Assembly (NCBI RefSeq): GCF_900142925.1
Contig: NZ_FRCN01000002.1
Span: 434,001-498,000 of the forward strand
Direction: 5' to 3'
Source of the DNA: Chitinophaga sp. CF418
GTDB taxonomy: Bacteria; Bacteroidota; Bacteroidia; Chitinophagales; Chitinophagaceae
Length of the DNA stretch: 64,000 nt
Positions 52,513 to 59,993 of this stretch are shown piece by piece. The number at the start of each line of letters is the position of its first letter. Position 1 is the first letter of the stretch. Made by a program: the position numbers and the translations under genes. A model generated the notes under the pieces. The model did not search any database and was not told the DNA's origin. It saw nothing but the letters and a program-made list of their open reading frames with translations.

Positions 52513-52605
52513 CTATTCTGTAGCATAACATGCCCCGCAAGCGCTATTGCCATCAATCTGGCAATAAAAACTTTCTGGTTTTGAATGTAGCTGTATGCGT
52601 AACAT
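52513..52605 (-). CDS. Short Cys-containing peptide, 30 residues
   Basis: ATG at 52605, a promoter 30 nt upstream and a terminator 30 nt downstream. The product starts MLRIQLHSKPESFYC and ends GNSACGACYATE, with three Cys in the second half. It resembles a small peptide or RiPP-type precursor, but no modification enzyme is nearby. It could also be a regulatory leader peptide. Confidence 0.5.
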   Translation of the reverse strand: MLRIQLHSKPESFYCQIDGNSACGACYATE

Positions 52606-52635
52606 GATATTGTTTGTATTTTTGTTTTGACGATG

Positions 52636-52668
52636 CAAAGATGAAACTATTTTTCCGATAATAACAAA
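52636..52668 (-). promoter_or_regulatory. Promoter of the short-peptide transcript
   Basis: Minus strand: TTTG (complement of 52665-52668), a 21-nt spacer, and CATCTTTG (complement of 52636-52643), one base off TAnnTTTG. Confidence 0.5.
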
Positions 52669-52726
52669 TTCCGGAATAAGTTTTTTCATGAATTTTATGT
52701 TACGTTGAATTATAACCCTATATACA

Positions 52727-53485
52727 ATGAATGATATTATCATTGAGAAATTGCTAACGATAGAGAAGGAAAAGAATGTAAAGATACTCTATGCCTGTGA
52801 GTCCGGAAGCCGTGCCTGGGGCTTCGCATCGCCTGATAGTGACTATGATGTAAGATTCATTTACGCACAACCTGCTGATAATTATCTCAGTATTGAGGAT
52901 CGGAAAGATGTGATAGAATTACCCGTAAATGAAGTGTTGGATATCGGTGGATGGGATATACGAAAAGTATTACAGCTGTTCCTGAAATCGAATCCGCCCT
53001 TATATGAATGGTTGCAATCACCTATTGTTTATAAAGAACAAGGTGGTTTTAAAGATGAATTATTGCAATTGGCCGGGAAATATTTCTCCGGCCGTGCAGG
53101 CTGTCATCACTATATTTCCATGGCAAGGAATACCTTTGAGTATGATTTGCAGGGAGAACAGGTGAGGATCAAGAAATACTTCTATGCATTACGTCCTGTA
53201 TTGGCAGCCCTGTGGATCATTGAGAATAAGACAGTGCCTCCTATCACATTTAATGAGTTGAGAGTGCTCATCAACGATAAGGCCTGGAATGAGGCTACGG
53301 ATGATCTGCTCGAACGCAAGAAAGTATCTGATGAGAAGACAACCATCACGCCGGTGCCCCTGCTGCAGGATTGGATTGAAAAGACGATCGCAGACTGCAA
53401 AGAGCAGGCATCACTGCTACCGGCAGTACAATATAACACCACTGAACTGAATATACTGTTCAGAAAATATATCAATGACCAATGA
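52727..53485 (+). CDS. RlaP/YcgL-type nucleotidyltransferase (COG3541-like)
   Basis: 252 residues of the DNA polymerase beta superfamily. The active site is ESGSRAWG (Gly27-Ser28) followed by SDYDVR (Asp39, Asp41), the GS...DxD pattern. The family is called RlaP, because members accompany RNA ligases and are proposed to act in RNA repair by adding nucleotides to RNA ends. Its stop overlaps the next gene by ATGA, and that gene is a second member of the family. It is divergent from the short ORFs and tRNA-like cluster. Confidence 0.85.
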   Translation: MNDIIIEKLLTIEKEKNVKILYACESGSRAWGFASPDSDYDVRFIYAQPADNYLSIEDRKDVIELPVNEVLDIGGWDIRKVLQLFLKSNPPLYEWLQSPIVYKEQGGFKDELLQLAGKYFSGRAGCHHYISMARNTFEYDLQGEQVRIKKYFYALRPVLAALWIIENKTVPPITFNELRVLINDKAWNEATDDLLERKKVSDEKTTITPVPLLQDWIEKTIADCKEQASLLPAVQYNTTELNILFRKYINDQ

Positions 53486-54558
53486 CTTTAGAAGAATTGC
53501 AATCCGGTACCCAACACCTGCTGTTGAAATGCATCAGCGGAAGCAGGGCGCAGCAGTTACACTCCCCTACTTCTGACACAGATATTAAGGGAATCTTTGT
53601 ACTGCCCCCCGGGGAGTTGTATGGATTGACCTATACCCCGCAAATTTCAAACAGCTCGAATGATGAGGTCTATTTTGAAATAGGCAGATTTATTGACCTG
53701 TTGAGTAAGAATAACCCTAATATTATTGAACTGCTAAGCACCCCGTCCGATTGTATATTATTCCGTCATGCCCTGATGGACCAGATCCGGCCGGAGGACT
53801 TCCTGTCGAAATTATGTAAAGACACTTTCGCCGGTTATGCAGCTTCACAAATAAAAAAGGCCAGAGGTCTGAATAAAAAGATTCATCGTCCCTTAGATGA
53901 AAGGCGTAAATCGGTACTGGATTTCTGCTACGTTATTGCCGGCAACGGCAGTATTCCCCTTCAACAATGGTTGGACACCCAGGGCTATTCACAGGAGGAT
54001 TGTGGCCTGACCCAGGTGCCTCATTTCCGGGATGTTTATCTGTTGTTCCATCAACATCAGGTAACGGATAATACCTTCCTGAAAGGCATCATTTCCGGCG
54101 AAGCCGCCAATGATGTACAATTAAGTTCAATTCCTGCAGGTATATCTCACCTGGCTGTCATGAACTTCAATAAGGACGGTTATTCTGTTTATTGCCGGGA
54201 ATATCTCGAATACTGGGAATGGGTGGAAAAACGTAATGACACCAGGTACCAGAATACCCTGACCCATGGCAAGAATTACGATGCGAAGAACATGATGCAT
54301 ACCTTTCGCCTCTTAAGTATGGCGGAAGAGATAGCAGTTGAACGGAAAGTGATCGTACAAAGAAAGGACAGGGAATTTCTGCTGAAGATCAAAAGTGGTG
54401 AGTTCGAATACGATGACCTGTTGAAAATGGTAGATGAGAAGCTGGAGAAGATGGATGATCTGTACGATCGCTCGGGCTTGCCGGAAACACCAGATGTAAA
54501 TAAAGCGGAGGCCATTCTCGTAAATATAAGAGAACAGTTCTACAAACAGAACATATGA
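53482..54558 (+). CDS. Second RlaP-type nucleotidyltransferase
   Basis: 358 residues, longer than its neighbour. CISGSRAQQ (Gly20-Ser21) and SDTDIKG (Asp32, Asp34) form the catalytic GS...DxD set. The C-terminal half adds about 150 helical residues (HGKNYDAKNMMHTFRLL, YDDLLKMVDEKLEKMDDLYD). It is coupled by ATGA overlaps to the genes on both sides. Two diverged paralogues in one operon suggest different RNA ends or bases as substrates; that is inference. Confidence 0.85.
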   Translation: MTLEELQSGTQHLLLKCISGSRAQQLHSPTSDTDIKGIFVLPPGELYGLTYTPQISNSSNDEVYFEIGRFIDLLSKNNPNIIELLSTPSDCILFRHALMDQIRPEDFLSKLCKDTFAGYAASQIKKARGLNKKIHRPLDERRKSVLDFCYVIAGNGSIPLQQWLDTQGYSQEDCGLTQVPHFRDVYLLFHQHQVTDNTFLKGIISGEAANDVQLSSIPAGISHLAVMNFNKDGYSVYCREYLEYWEWVEKRNDTRYQNTLTHGKNYDAKNMMHTFRLLSMAEEIAVERKVIVQRKDREFLLKIKSGEFEYDDLLKMVDEKLEKMDDLYDRSGLPETPDVNKAEAILVNIREQFYKQNI

Positions 54559-55268
54559 ACGGAAGGGTATATCAGCAGGAAATAGCTGCAAATGGATTTT
54601 CAGTAATAGAGAATGTCTTTACAGATGCGGAAGTCGACTCACTAATCGGACTTATTCAACAGGCCGACAGCTCTAATGAAACCTTCCGTAAAACGAAAGA
54701 CCTTTTTGCTATCAGGCAGTTCCTGAAAGAAGTGCCTGACGTGGTGCCTGCTATCTTTACGCCAGGTTTGAATGCAACGGTCAATGAACTTTTCGGGACA
54801 GGCTACCAGGTGGTAAAATCCATCTATTTTGATAAACCTGGTGATTCCAACTGGTTTGTGTCCTACCACCAGGACCTCACTATTTCAGTAAAAGATAAAG
54901 CTGATGTTCCTGGCTTTGGTCCCTGGACAGTAAAGCAACAGCAGTTTGCGGTACAGCCGCCATTAACAGTACTGGAAAATAACTTCACCATCCGTATCCA
55001 TCTGGATGATACAGGTGAGCATAACGGTGCTTTAAGGGTGATCCCCGGTTCTCATCTCAAAGGCATTTATCGTCCTGAGACGATTGACTGGGCGAAGGAA
55101 ACGGAAGTGTCATGTAATGTGCGTAAAGGAGGAATAATGATAATGCGTCCGCTACTGCTACATGCTTCCAGCCGAACCACCAATAGTCATAAACGCAGGG
55201 TGATCCATATAGAATTCAGCAATCAGGAGTTGCCGGCACCTCTGCAGTGGTCAGAACTGCTGCAATAA
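54555..55268 (+). CDS. Phytanoyl-CoA dioxygenase (PhyH)-family Fe(II)/2OG oxygenase
   Basis: 237 residues. Double-stranded beta-helix enzyme: the metal ligands are in YHQDLT (His105, Asp107) and LLHASSRTT (His203), and the nearby Arg in KRRVIH is a 2-oxoglutarate-binding candidate. The family hydroxylates small molecules, and some relatives act on nucleic acids or proteins. Its ATGA overlap with the nucleotidyltransferase gene places it in the proposed RNA-repair operon, where a demethylase or hydroxylase role is possible but unproven. Confidence 0.85.
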   Translation: MNGRVYQQEIAANGFSVIENVFTDAEVDSLIGLIQQADSSNETFRKTKDLFAIRQFLKEVPDVVPAIFTPGLNATVNELFGTGYQVVKSIYFDKPGDSNWFVSYHQDLTISVKDKADVPGFGPWTVKQQQFAVQPPLTVLENNFTIRIHLDDTGEHNGALRVIPGSHLKGIYRPETIDWAKETEVSCNVRKGGIMIMRPLLLHASSRTTNSHKRRVIHIEFSNQELPAPLQWSELLQ

Positions 55269-56546
55269 CTAGGCTTTTACTTCGGATCTGTATTTCCTGA
55301 TAAAATAAACGATACTGACAATAGTGCCAATAATACCTGCACATCCTGTTATCAGTACCAGCTGTGTATAGAACTCCAGCCAGTTTGCCTGGATGCGGAA
55401 CAGCGATTTTGTCAGTAATACGCCCACACTTCCCAGGTAGCCAAAAGAATCTGCCAGGTAAATGAGGAAGCCAACATTGCCGGAAAAGCGGAATGTAGCA
55501 ATAAAACGGTCAAACAATATACTGTTGAACGGAATATAGACCATAAACAAGCCTAATCCCACTAATATCATCCACAGATATAATGATAATCCTGACTGAA
55601 GGTAGAATACTGTAGCTACCAGTGAAATAATAAATCCCAGCAGCATGATGACCTGCGTCAGGATAAAGGTGCTGTAATTATTCTGAAGGAATATCATGGC
55701 GGCGATCATTACCAGTATGATCAGGGATATGATAGTTTCCGTCCGGGTAAATACGCTGGCATCAAATGGCTCGCCGGAGGCCCGCCACATATCAGCCATA
55801 AAGCTGTCTCTTACTTCTCTTAGTATGGTGACGAGAATGTAAATGATAATGAGCATCACCAGGCCGGGAAGGAACCTGGCCAACAGTTTTTTCCTTTCTT
55901 CTGCGGACATCGGTAGCCGGTGCATACGTAATGCTTTGTCTTCTGCATCAGGGGGCGGAATCTTTTCCAGCAGATATACAAACAGCAATAGCGGCAGGAT
56001 GAACAGGGCGCCGACTATAAACGGCATCCGGAACTCATTTACTCCGAGTGATTCCATGACCCATTGTGCGGTAAATTTGGCCAGTCCCGAAGCAAAGATA
56101 AAACTGACTGCCAGGGCTGCACTGATAAGGTCTGTTGTGCGCCGGCCTTCCACATAGGAAAATACAATACCCCATATCATGCCAAGAGGAAAACCATTGA
56201 AGAAAAGACACCAGAAATTATAAGGTGGAGGTATCAGGGCAAACAGCAGCCATGCCGCCCAGGATAATCCTACCAGTATCAGTATCAACCGGCCCCTTCC
56301 TACCCTTTCCATTTCTGAGATAAACCGTATACCATAGAACTTACTGCTCATATATCCCAATACCTGGGTAATGACCAGTACAATCTTATAATCCAGTCCC
56401 AGAACGGTATGGCCTTCGTAGGCTGCTACATTAAAGGCTTTACGGAAAGCAAAGATGCAGGTATATGCAGCAAAGGTGATCAGTGCAGAAAAGGAGGCTA
56501 CACCAAGCTGGCGGGAAGAGAAACGATTAGATATTGGCTGACGCAA
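55269..56546 (-). CDS. MFS-like membrane protein (DUF5690 family)
   Basis: 425 residues with about twelve membrane helices, MFS-like in layout; the N-terminal ITFAAYTCIFAFRKAFNVAAYEG and ILREVRDSFMADMW segments fit DUF5690. No substrate is known. Its stop abuts that of the dioxygenase gene, tail to tail with no gap and no terminator. The next minus-strand gene ends 35 nt upstream of its start, so the two may be one unit with the slipin further upstream. Confidence 0.8.
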   Translation of the reverse strand: MRQPISNRFSSRQLGVASFSALITFAAYTCIFAFRKAFNVAAYEGHTVLGLDYKIVLVITQVLGYMSSKFYGIRFISEMERVGRGRLILILVGLSWAAWLLFALIPPPYNFWCLFFNGFPLGMIWGIVFSYVEGRRTTDLISAALAVSFIFASGLAKFTAQWVMESLGVNEFRMPFIVGALFILPLLLFVYLLEKIPPPDAEDKALRMHRLPMSAEERKKLLARFLPGLVMLIIIYILVTILREVRDSFMADMWRASGEPFDASVFTRTETIISLIILVMIAAMIFLQNNYSTFILTQVIMLLGFIISLVATVFYLQSGLSLYLWMILVGLGLFMVYIPFNSILFDRFIATFRFSGNVGFLIYLADSFGYLGSVGVLLTKSLFRIQANWLEFYTQLVLITGCAGIIGTIVSIVYFIRKYRSEVKA

Positions 56547-56581
56547 ATGAACAGGTTGATGGTACCTGCTAAAAATAGTAA

Positions 56582-57100
56582 TTAATTGCGCTCGAGGAAC
56601 AATGCTTTTTCCTGAATTTTTATTTGCTTACGGAACGAAGATTTGTAAGAGCCTGCCACAATATCTCCCATAATGGTCACCAGGTAACGCTTTGTGTGGG
56701 AATGACTGGTATTGAAGGTGAAGGTGAAATGTTGGTCTTCGGTCAATGGCTGCAGCATTTTAGCCTTGCAGGGCAGTTTCTCGTAAGAGGTAGCCTCACA
56801 CTTTCCCACACCATTCCTGACAGCAACAGGCAAGAGTGGTGTGGCATTGGCCGGGGAAAGATTTATTTCGAGATTATGGAGGTACACTGTATCCCTGATA
56901 TCCTCAAAGTTAAGAACCACGTTGAGTTCGTTATCGCCGTTGATAAGAAATTCGGGTACTGCTGAAAGGTAGGGGCTGATTGAAGTATAGGCTGCCGCAC
57001 GATCATACAACACAACTGTATCCAGTTTGTACGCAAATAGGAAATAACCGCAGATAGCGGCGGCGGTTACAATAAAGATGGTAATGCTGTACTTAAGCAT
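56582..57100 (-). CDS. Single-pass envelope protein of unknown function
   Basis: 172 residues. The N-terminal helix (about 4-24, SITIFIVTAAAICGYFLFAY) is a signal anchor. The remainder is extracytoplasmic with beta-strand character and one Cys pair (Cys near 99 and 110) that could form a disulphide. No family is recognised. It lies between the slipin and the DUF5690 gene on the same strand. Confidence 0.6.
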   Translation of the reverse strand: MLKYSITIFIVTAAAICGYFLFAYKLDTVVLYDRAAAYTSISPYLSAVPEFLINGDNELNVVLNFEDIRDTVYLHNLEINLSPANATPLLPVAVRNGVGKCEATSYEKLPCKAKMLQPLTEDQHFTFTFNTSHSHTKRYLVTIMGDIVAGSYKSSFRKQIKIQEKALFLERN

Positions 57101-57181
57101 GTGATAAAAATAGGGCGCATCGGGAAAAAAGAGAATCCCTGAAAACAGGGGTTTTATAAACGAAGAAGGGATGACCTTTTA

Positions 57182-58288
57182 TCACCCCTTCTTTGTTGGT
57201 ACGAATATTTGCTTTAGCTGCCCAACTATGTCTCCGCCACCGCTTAGCGTAATGTTGCTGATCTTGTCTGCTATCTTTTCCACATATTCCATCTCCTTCA
57301 ACTTGAACAGCATTTCATTTTCTTCCATCAGTTTCGCTGTATTCAACAGGCTACGCGTGCTCGCTGTTTCTTCTCTTCGCATGATGCTGTTGGCTTGCGC
57401 CTTCTTTTCAGCTATCAATACCTGGTTCATGATCTCCTTCACATCACCTGGCAATATGATATCGCGAATACCGCAGTCCAGGAGTTGTACACCCAGGAGT
57501 AGCGCCTTTTCTGTTACTGTATTCATGACCATTGGAGAGATCTCGTCTCTTTTGTCCAGCAGTTCATCCAGTGTATACACTGCCACCTGTTCCCGCAGGG
57601 CCAGCTGCAGTAATACATACAGTTGCTTATCATATTCCTTGTTTTCCACCAGCTTGTAAATGTCTGTCACATTATAGCGTACAGTGAAATTGATACGGAT
57701 ATTGGCCTTGTCCTTCGTCAGGATCTCCTGTCCGTTGATCTCCATCTGTAACTGGCGGATATCTGTCTTGTATACCGTCAGTGCAATTGGGTTCTTCCAG
57801 AAGTAGTGTATACCTGGTTCAAGCGCCTTGTTGAACTTCCCGTCTACGTACAGCAATCCCTTTTCATAGGATTCTATAGTGTAGAACCTTACATAAGGCT
57901 GCAATTCCGGTCTTACGAGGATGGCGCGTTCCACTTGTTCAGTGATCTCATACTTTGAAAGATCTATAAGCGTAACGCTGTATTCCGCAACCCCCTTCCA
58001 GTAGGCGTGCTTTCCCGGCGTTAATACAGACTTGAATAGCCCATTCTCGTACAGCAGAGCAATTTCCTGCTGCTTTACAGTGATCACTTGCAGTGCTTCC
58101 GCCAGATCTGCATATTGTAATAGTATATTCAGGTCCACAGAAGGTTGGAATGGCTTCGCCATATCATAAAGCATCACCTGTTCGTTGGACTTCACCCAGT
58201 GAGTTCCTTCCTGCAGCGTCTTCATGTAGCGATTGTTTCGGAACACCAACGCCTTGGTGTATGCTGCTACTTTTGTACGTGATATCAT
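57182..58288 (-). CDS. Slipin-family SPFH/Band 7 protein
   Basis: 368 residues with no clear N-terminal membrane helix; a basic, hydrophobic start (MISRTKVAAYTKALVFRNNR) could be membrane-associated. An atypical repeat region (about 15-150; FNKALEPGIHYFWKNPIALT) precedes the SPFH core: DIRQLQMEINGQEILTKDK, LALREQVAVYTLDELLDKRD, VQLLDCGIRDIILPGDVKEI. A coiled-coil tail with EKKAQANSIMRREE follows. Slipins form oligomeric scaffolds, and Band 7 proteins have been noted in bacterial RNA-repair loci. It lies directly downstream of the permuted tRNA-like RNA on the same strand. Confidence 0.88.
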   Translation of the reverse strand: MISRTKVAAYTKALVFRNNRYMKTLQEGTHWVKSNEQVMLYDMAKPFQPSVDLNILLQYADLAEALQVITVKQQEIALLYENGLFKSVLTPGKHAYWKGVAEYSVTLIDLSKYEITEQVERAILVRPELQPYVRFYTIESYEKGLLYVDGKFNKALEPGIHYFWKNPIALTVYKTDIRQLQMEINGQEILTKDKANIRINFTVRYNVTDIYKLVENKEYDKQLYVLLQLALREQVAVYTLDELLDKRDEISPMVMNTVTEKALLLGVQLLDCGIRDIILPGDVKEIMNQVLIAEKKAQANSIMRREETASTRSLLNTAKLMEENEMLFKLKEMEYVEKIADKISNITLSGGGDIVGQLKQIFVPTKKG

Positions 58289-58621
58289 AAATTTATTGTT
58301 TTCGGTTTAGGGATTAGTAATTATCATATATATAGACTCCCTGAGGAGTTGTGTGTCTGTAGGGTAGCTACCATTTCTGTTACCTGCGGAAGCGGGCTTG
58401 AGTTGTTGTTGGTGAAACATGTTCCCGGCCATAGCGCCCGGCGGGCTAACAATGGTATAGGGATACCGGGTATAGGGATAAACCAGGCGCCCGGCCAGAG
58501 AGCAGTTGCACGTTCAACAGCGGTATCTGCCTTTTTCAAGGCGGTTGCAGATGGAAGGGAAAGCCTTTTGCCTTCCTGCCGGGCTGCTACCCTGTCTTAG
58601 TTAGAGGCGACAATTGTTAAA
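58289..58621 (-). other. Leader region between the Y-RNA-like gene and slipin
   Basis: 333 nt. A 71-codon minus frame from TTG (58539-58324) is open but compositionally odd, with near-repeats LWPGAWF and LWPGTCF; I do not call it as a gene. GCGCCCGGCC-type GC-rich segments could pair. A hairpin GCGACAA / TTGTCGC (58606-58632) overlaps the 3' side of the ncRNA and may define its end. Confidence 0.4.
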
Positions 58622-58790
58622 GCAGTTTGTCGCTGCTGGAGTTTGGATTTCAAGTCCATGTTTGAACCTTTAAAGGGTTCTAAGTCTATTGCTCTACCTA
58701 TCTGAGCTATCCTTTTTCAGAGGAGCGGGAATCGAACCCACGACCCATAGAGTCACAGTAACAAACACTTGCAGCAGCAGCATATTACCA
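58622..58790 (-). ncRNA. Circularly permuted tRNA-like RNA, probable YrlA-type bacterial Y RNA
   Basis: Reading 5' to 3' on the minus strand: the anticodon-stem 3' half TCTAT (58751-58747), variable loop GGGTC, T arm GTGGG-TTCGATT-CCCGC (58741-58725), acceptor 3' strand TCCTCTG, then directly AAAAGGA, TA, D arm GCTC-AGATAGGTA-GAGC (58707-58691), A26, and the anticodon-stem 5' half ATAGA (58689-58685). Spacing follows tRNA numbering exactly, with the order permuted and the anticodon loop opened. The outer arms pair further (GCTGCTG/CAGCAGC, CAAGT/ACTTG, GTTTG/CAAAC), giving a long stem. YrlA Y RNAs, which bind the Ro60 homologue Rsr, have this design. The ends are estimated. Confidence 0.75.
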
Positions 58791-58893
58791 GCGATTCGTG
58801 GCAATACTACGGGGCCATTCAGAAACCCTCATCCGGTCCGCCGCAGCCTTTTGTAACTGTATCATCAACGATGACAAAACAAAGGTGAAAGTC

Positions 58894-58915
58894 AAGTGCG
58901 CACTTTTTTTGCGCA
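58894..58915 (+). promoter_or_regulatory. Palindromic control region between the ncRNA and the WYL gene
   Basis: AAGTGCGCACTT (perfect 12-bp palindrome, 58894-58905) and a second TGCGCA at 58910-58915, 13 nt from the first. It lies between the divergent WYL regulator and the Y-RNA-like gene, so it is a candidate WYL-protein operator. Confidence 0.5.
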
Positions 58916-58952
58916 TTAGAATATTTTTTTTACTTTTTGAAAAAATATCCTG

Positions 58953-59993
58953 ATGCCCGTTAATAAGAATGCCCTTATCCGTTACAGAACTATAGATTCC
59001 TGTCTCCGGAACCGTTTGCGGAAATGGACATTACAAGACCTTATTAACGCAGTAGGAGATGCATTGTATGAATACGAGGGGGTTGAAAAAGGTATTAGTC
59101 GGCGGGCCATTCAGATGGACCTGCAGGCCATGCGGAGTGACAAATTGGGGTATAGTGCGCCGATCATTGTCGTAGACAAGAAATATTACACGTATGAAGA
59201 TTCGGATTATAGTATCACTAAAATTCCTTTGAACGACGTTGACCTGAGCCGTATGAATGAGGCGGTGGAAGTGCTTAAACAATTCAAAGGGTTCTCTCAT
59301 TTCAGTAGTCTGAACGAAGTAGTGCAGAAACTGGAGGATCATGTATATGCCGCCTCCCACAATACACGGTCAGTAATTGATTTTGAAAAAAACGAGCGGC
59401 TGAAAGGACTGGAACACCTGGAGCTGCTATATCAGTCTGTCATACAAAGAAAAGCCGTTAAGATCAGTTATCAGTCTTTCCGTGCGAAGAGTGGCAATAC
59501 TTTTGAATACCATGTCTGGTGGCTGAAAGAGTTTAAAAACAGGTGGTTTGCAGTGGGGGTAAAAGGAAAAGGTATGGTGGTCACCCACCTGGCCCTGGAC
59601 AGGATACAGGAACTGGAGTTATTAGATAACAGTTTATACATCGAGAATGATGATGCGGAGCCGGCAGTCTATTATAAAGATGTGGTAGGTGTAACAGTTT
59701 CCACTAATCTGCGGGCTCAGAACGTAAAAATACTTGTCAGTCATGAACATGCGCCATACATTCTCACGAAACCGATGCATCACTCCCAGGAACTCATAGA
59801 GACCCGGGAGGATGGCATTATTATTAACCTGAAGGTCCAACTGAATTTTGAGCTGGAAAGGGAGATCCTCGGGTATGGAGATGGGATGATCGTTCTGTCT
59901 CCCGCAAGCCTGGCAGCCAGAATGCATAAAAAAATGCAGCAGGGAGTAATTAATTACAGCGACCCGCTACTATTCCACAAAACTGAAAAATGA
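58953..59993 (+). CDS. WYL-domain transcriptional regulator
   Basis: 346 residues. The N-terminal helix-turn-helix region (WTLQDLINAVGDALYE to RRAIQMDLQAMRSDK, about 28-70) is followed by a WYL domain (about 135-235; ISYQSFRAKSG, WWLKEFKNRWFAVGV) and a WCX-like C-terminal extension. WYL domains bind nucleic-acid or nucleotide ligands, and such regulators control DNA- and RNA-damage and phage-defence genes. It is divergent from the Y-RNA-like gene and slipin, hence their probable regulator. Its stop overlaps the next gene by ATGA. Confidence 0.9.
   Translation: MPVNKNALIRYRTIDSCLRNRLRKWTLQDLINAVGDALYEYEGVEKGISRRAIQMDLQAMRSDKLGYSAPIIVVDKKYYTYEDSDYSITKIPLNDVDLSRMNEAVEVLKQFKGFSHFSSLNEVVQKLEDHVYAASHNTRSVIDFEKNERLKGLEHLELLYQSVIQRKAVKISYQSFRAKSGNTFEYHVWWLKEFKNRWFAVGVKGKGMVVTHLALDRIQELELLDNSLYIENDDAEPAVYYKDVVGVTVSTNLRAQNVKILVSHEHAPYILTKPMHHSQELIETREDGIIINLKVQLNFELEREILGYGDGMIVLSPASLAARMHKKMQQGVINYSDPLLFHKTEK

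Noticed and set aside
58324..58539. 71-codon minus-strand frame between slipin and the Y-RNA-like gene
   Set aside because: TTG start, Pro/Trp-rich near-repeats and no conserved features; kept only as part of the leader region.
58735..58810. Ordinary tRNA gene ending at the TTCGATT T arm near 58730
   Set aside because: No matching 5' acceptor or D arm lies upstream; the D arm and acceptor 5' strand lie downstream instead, which fits a permuted molecule.
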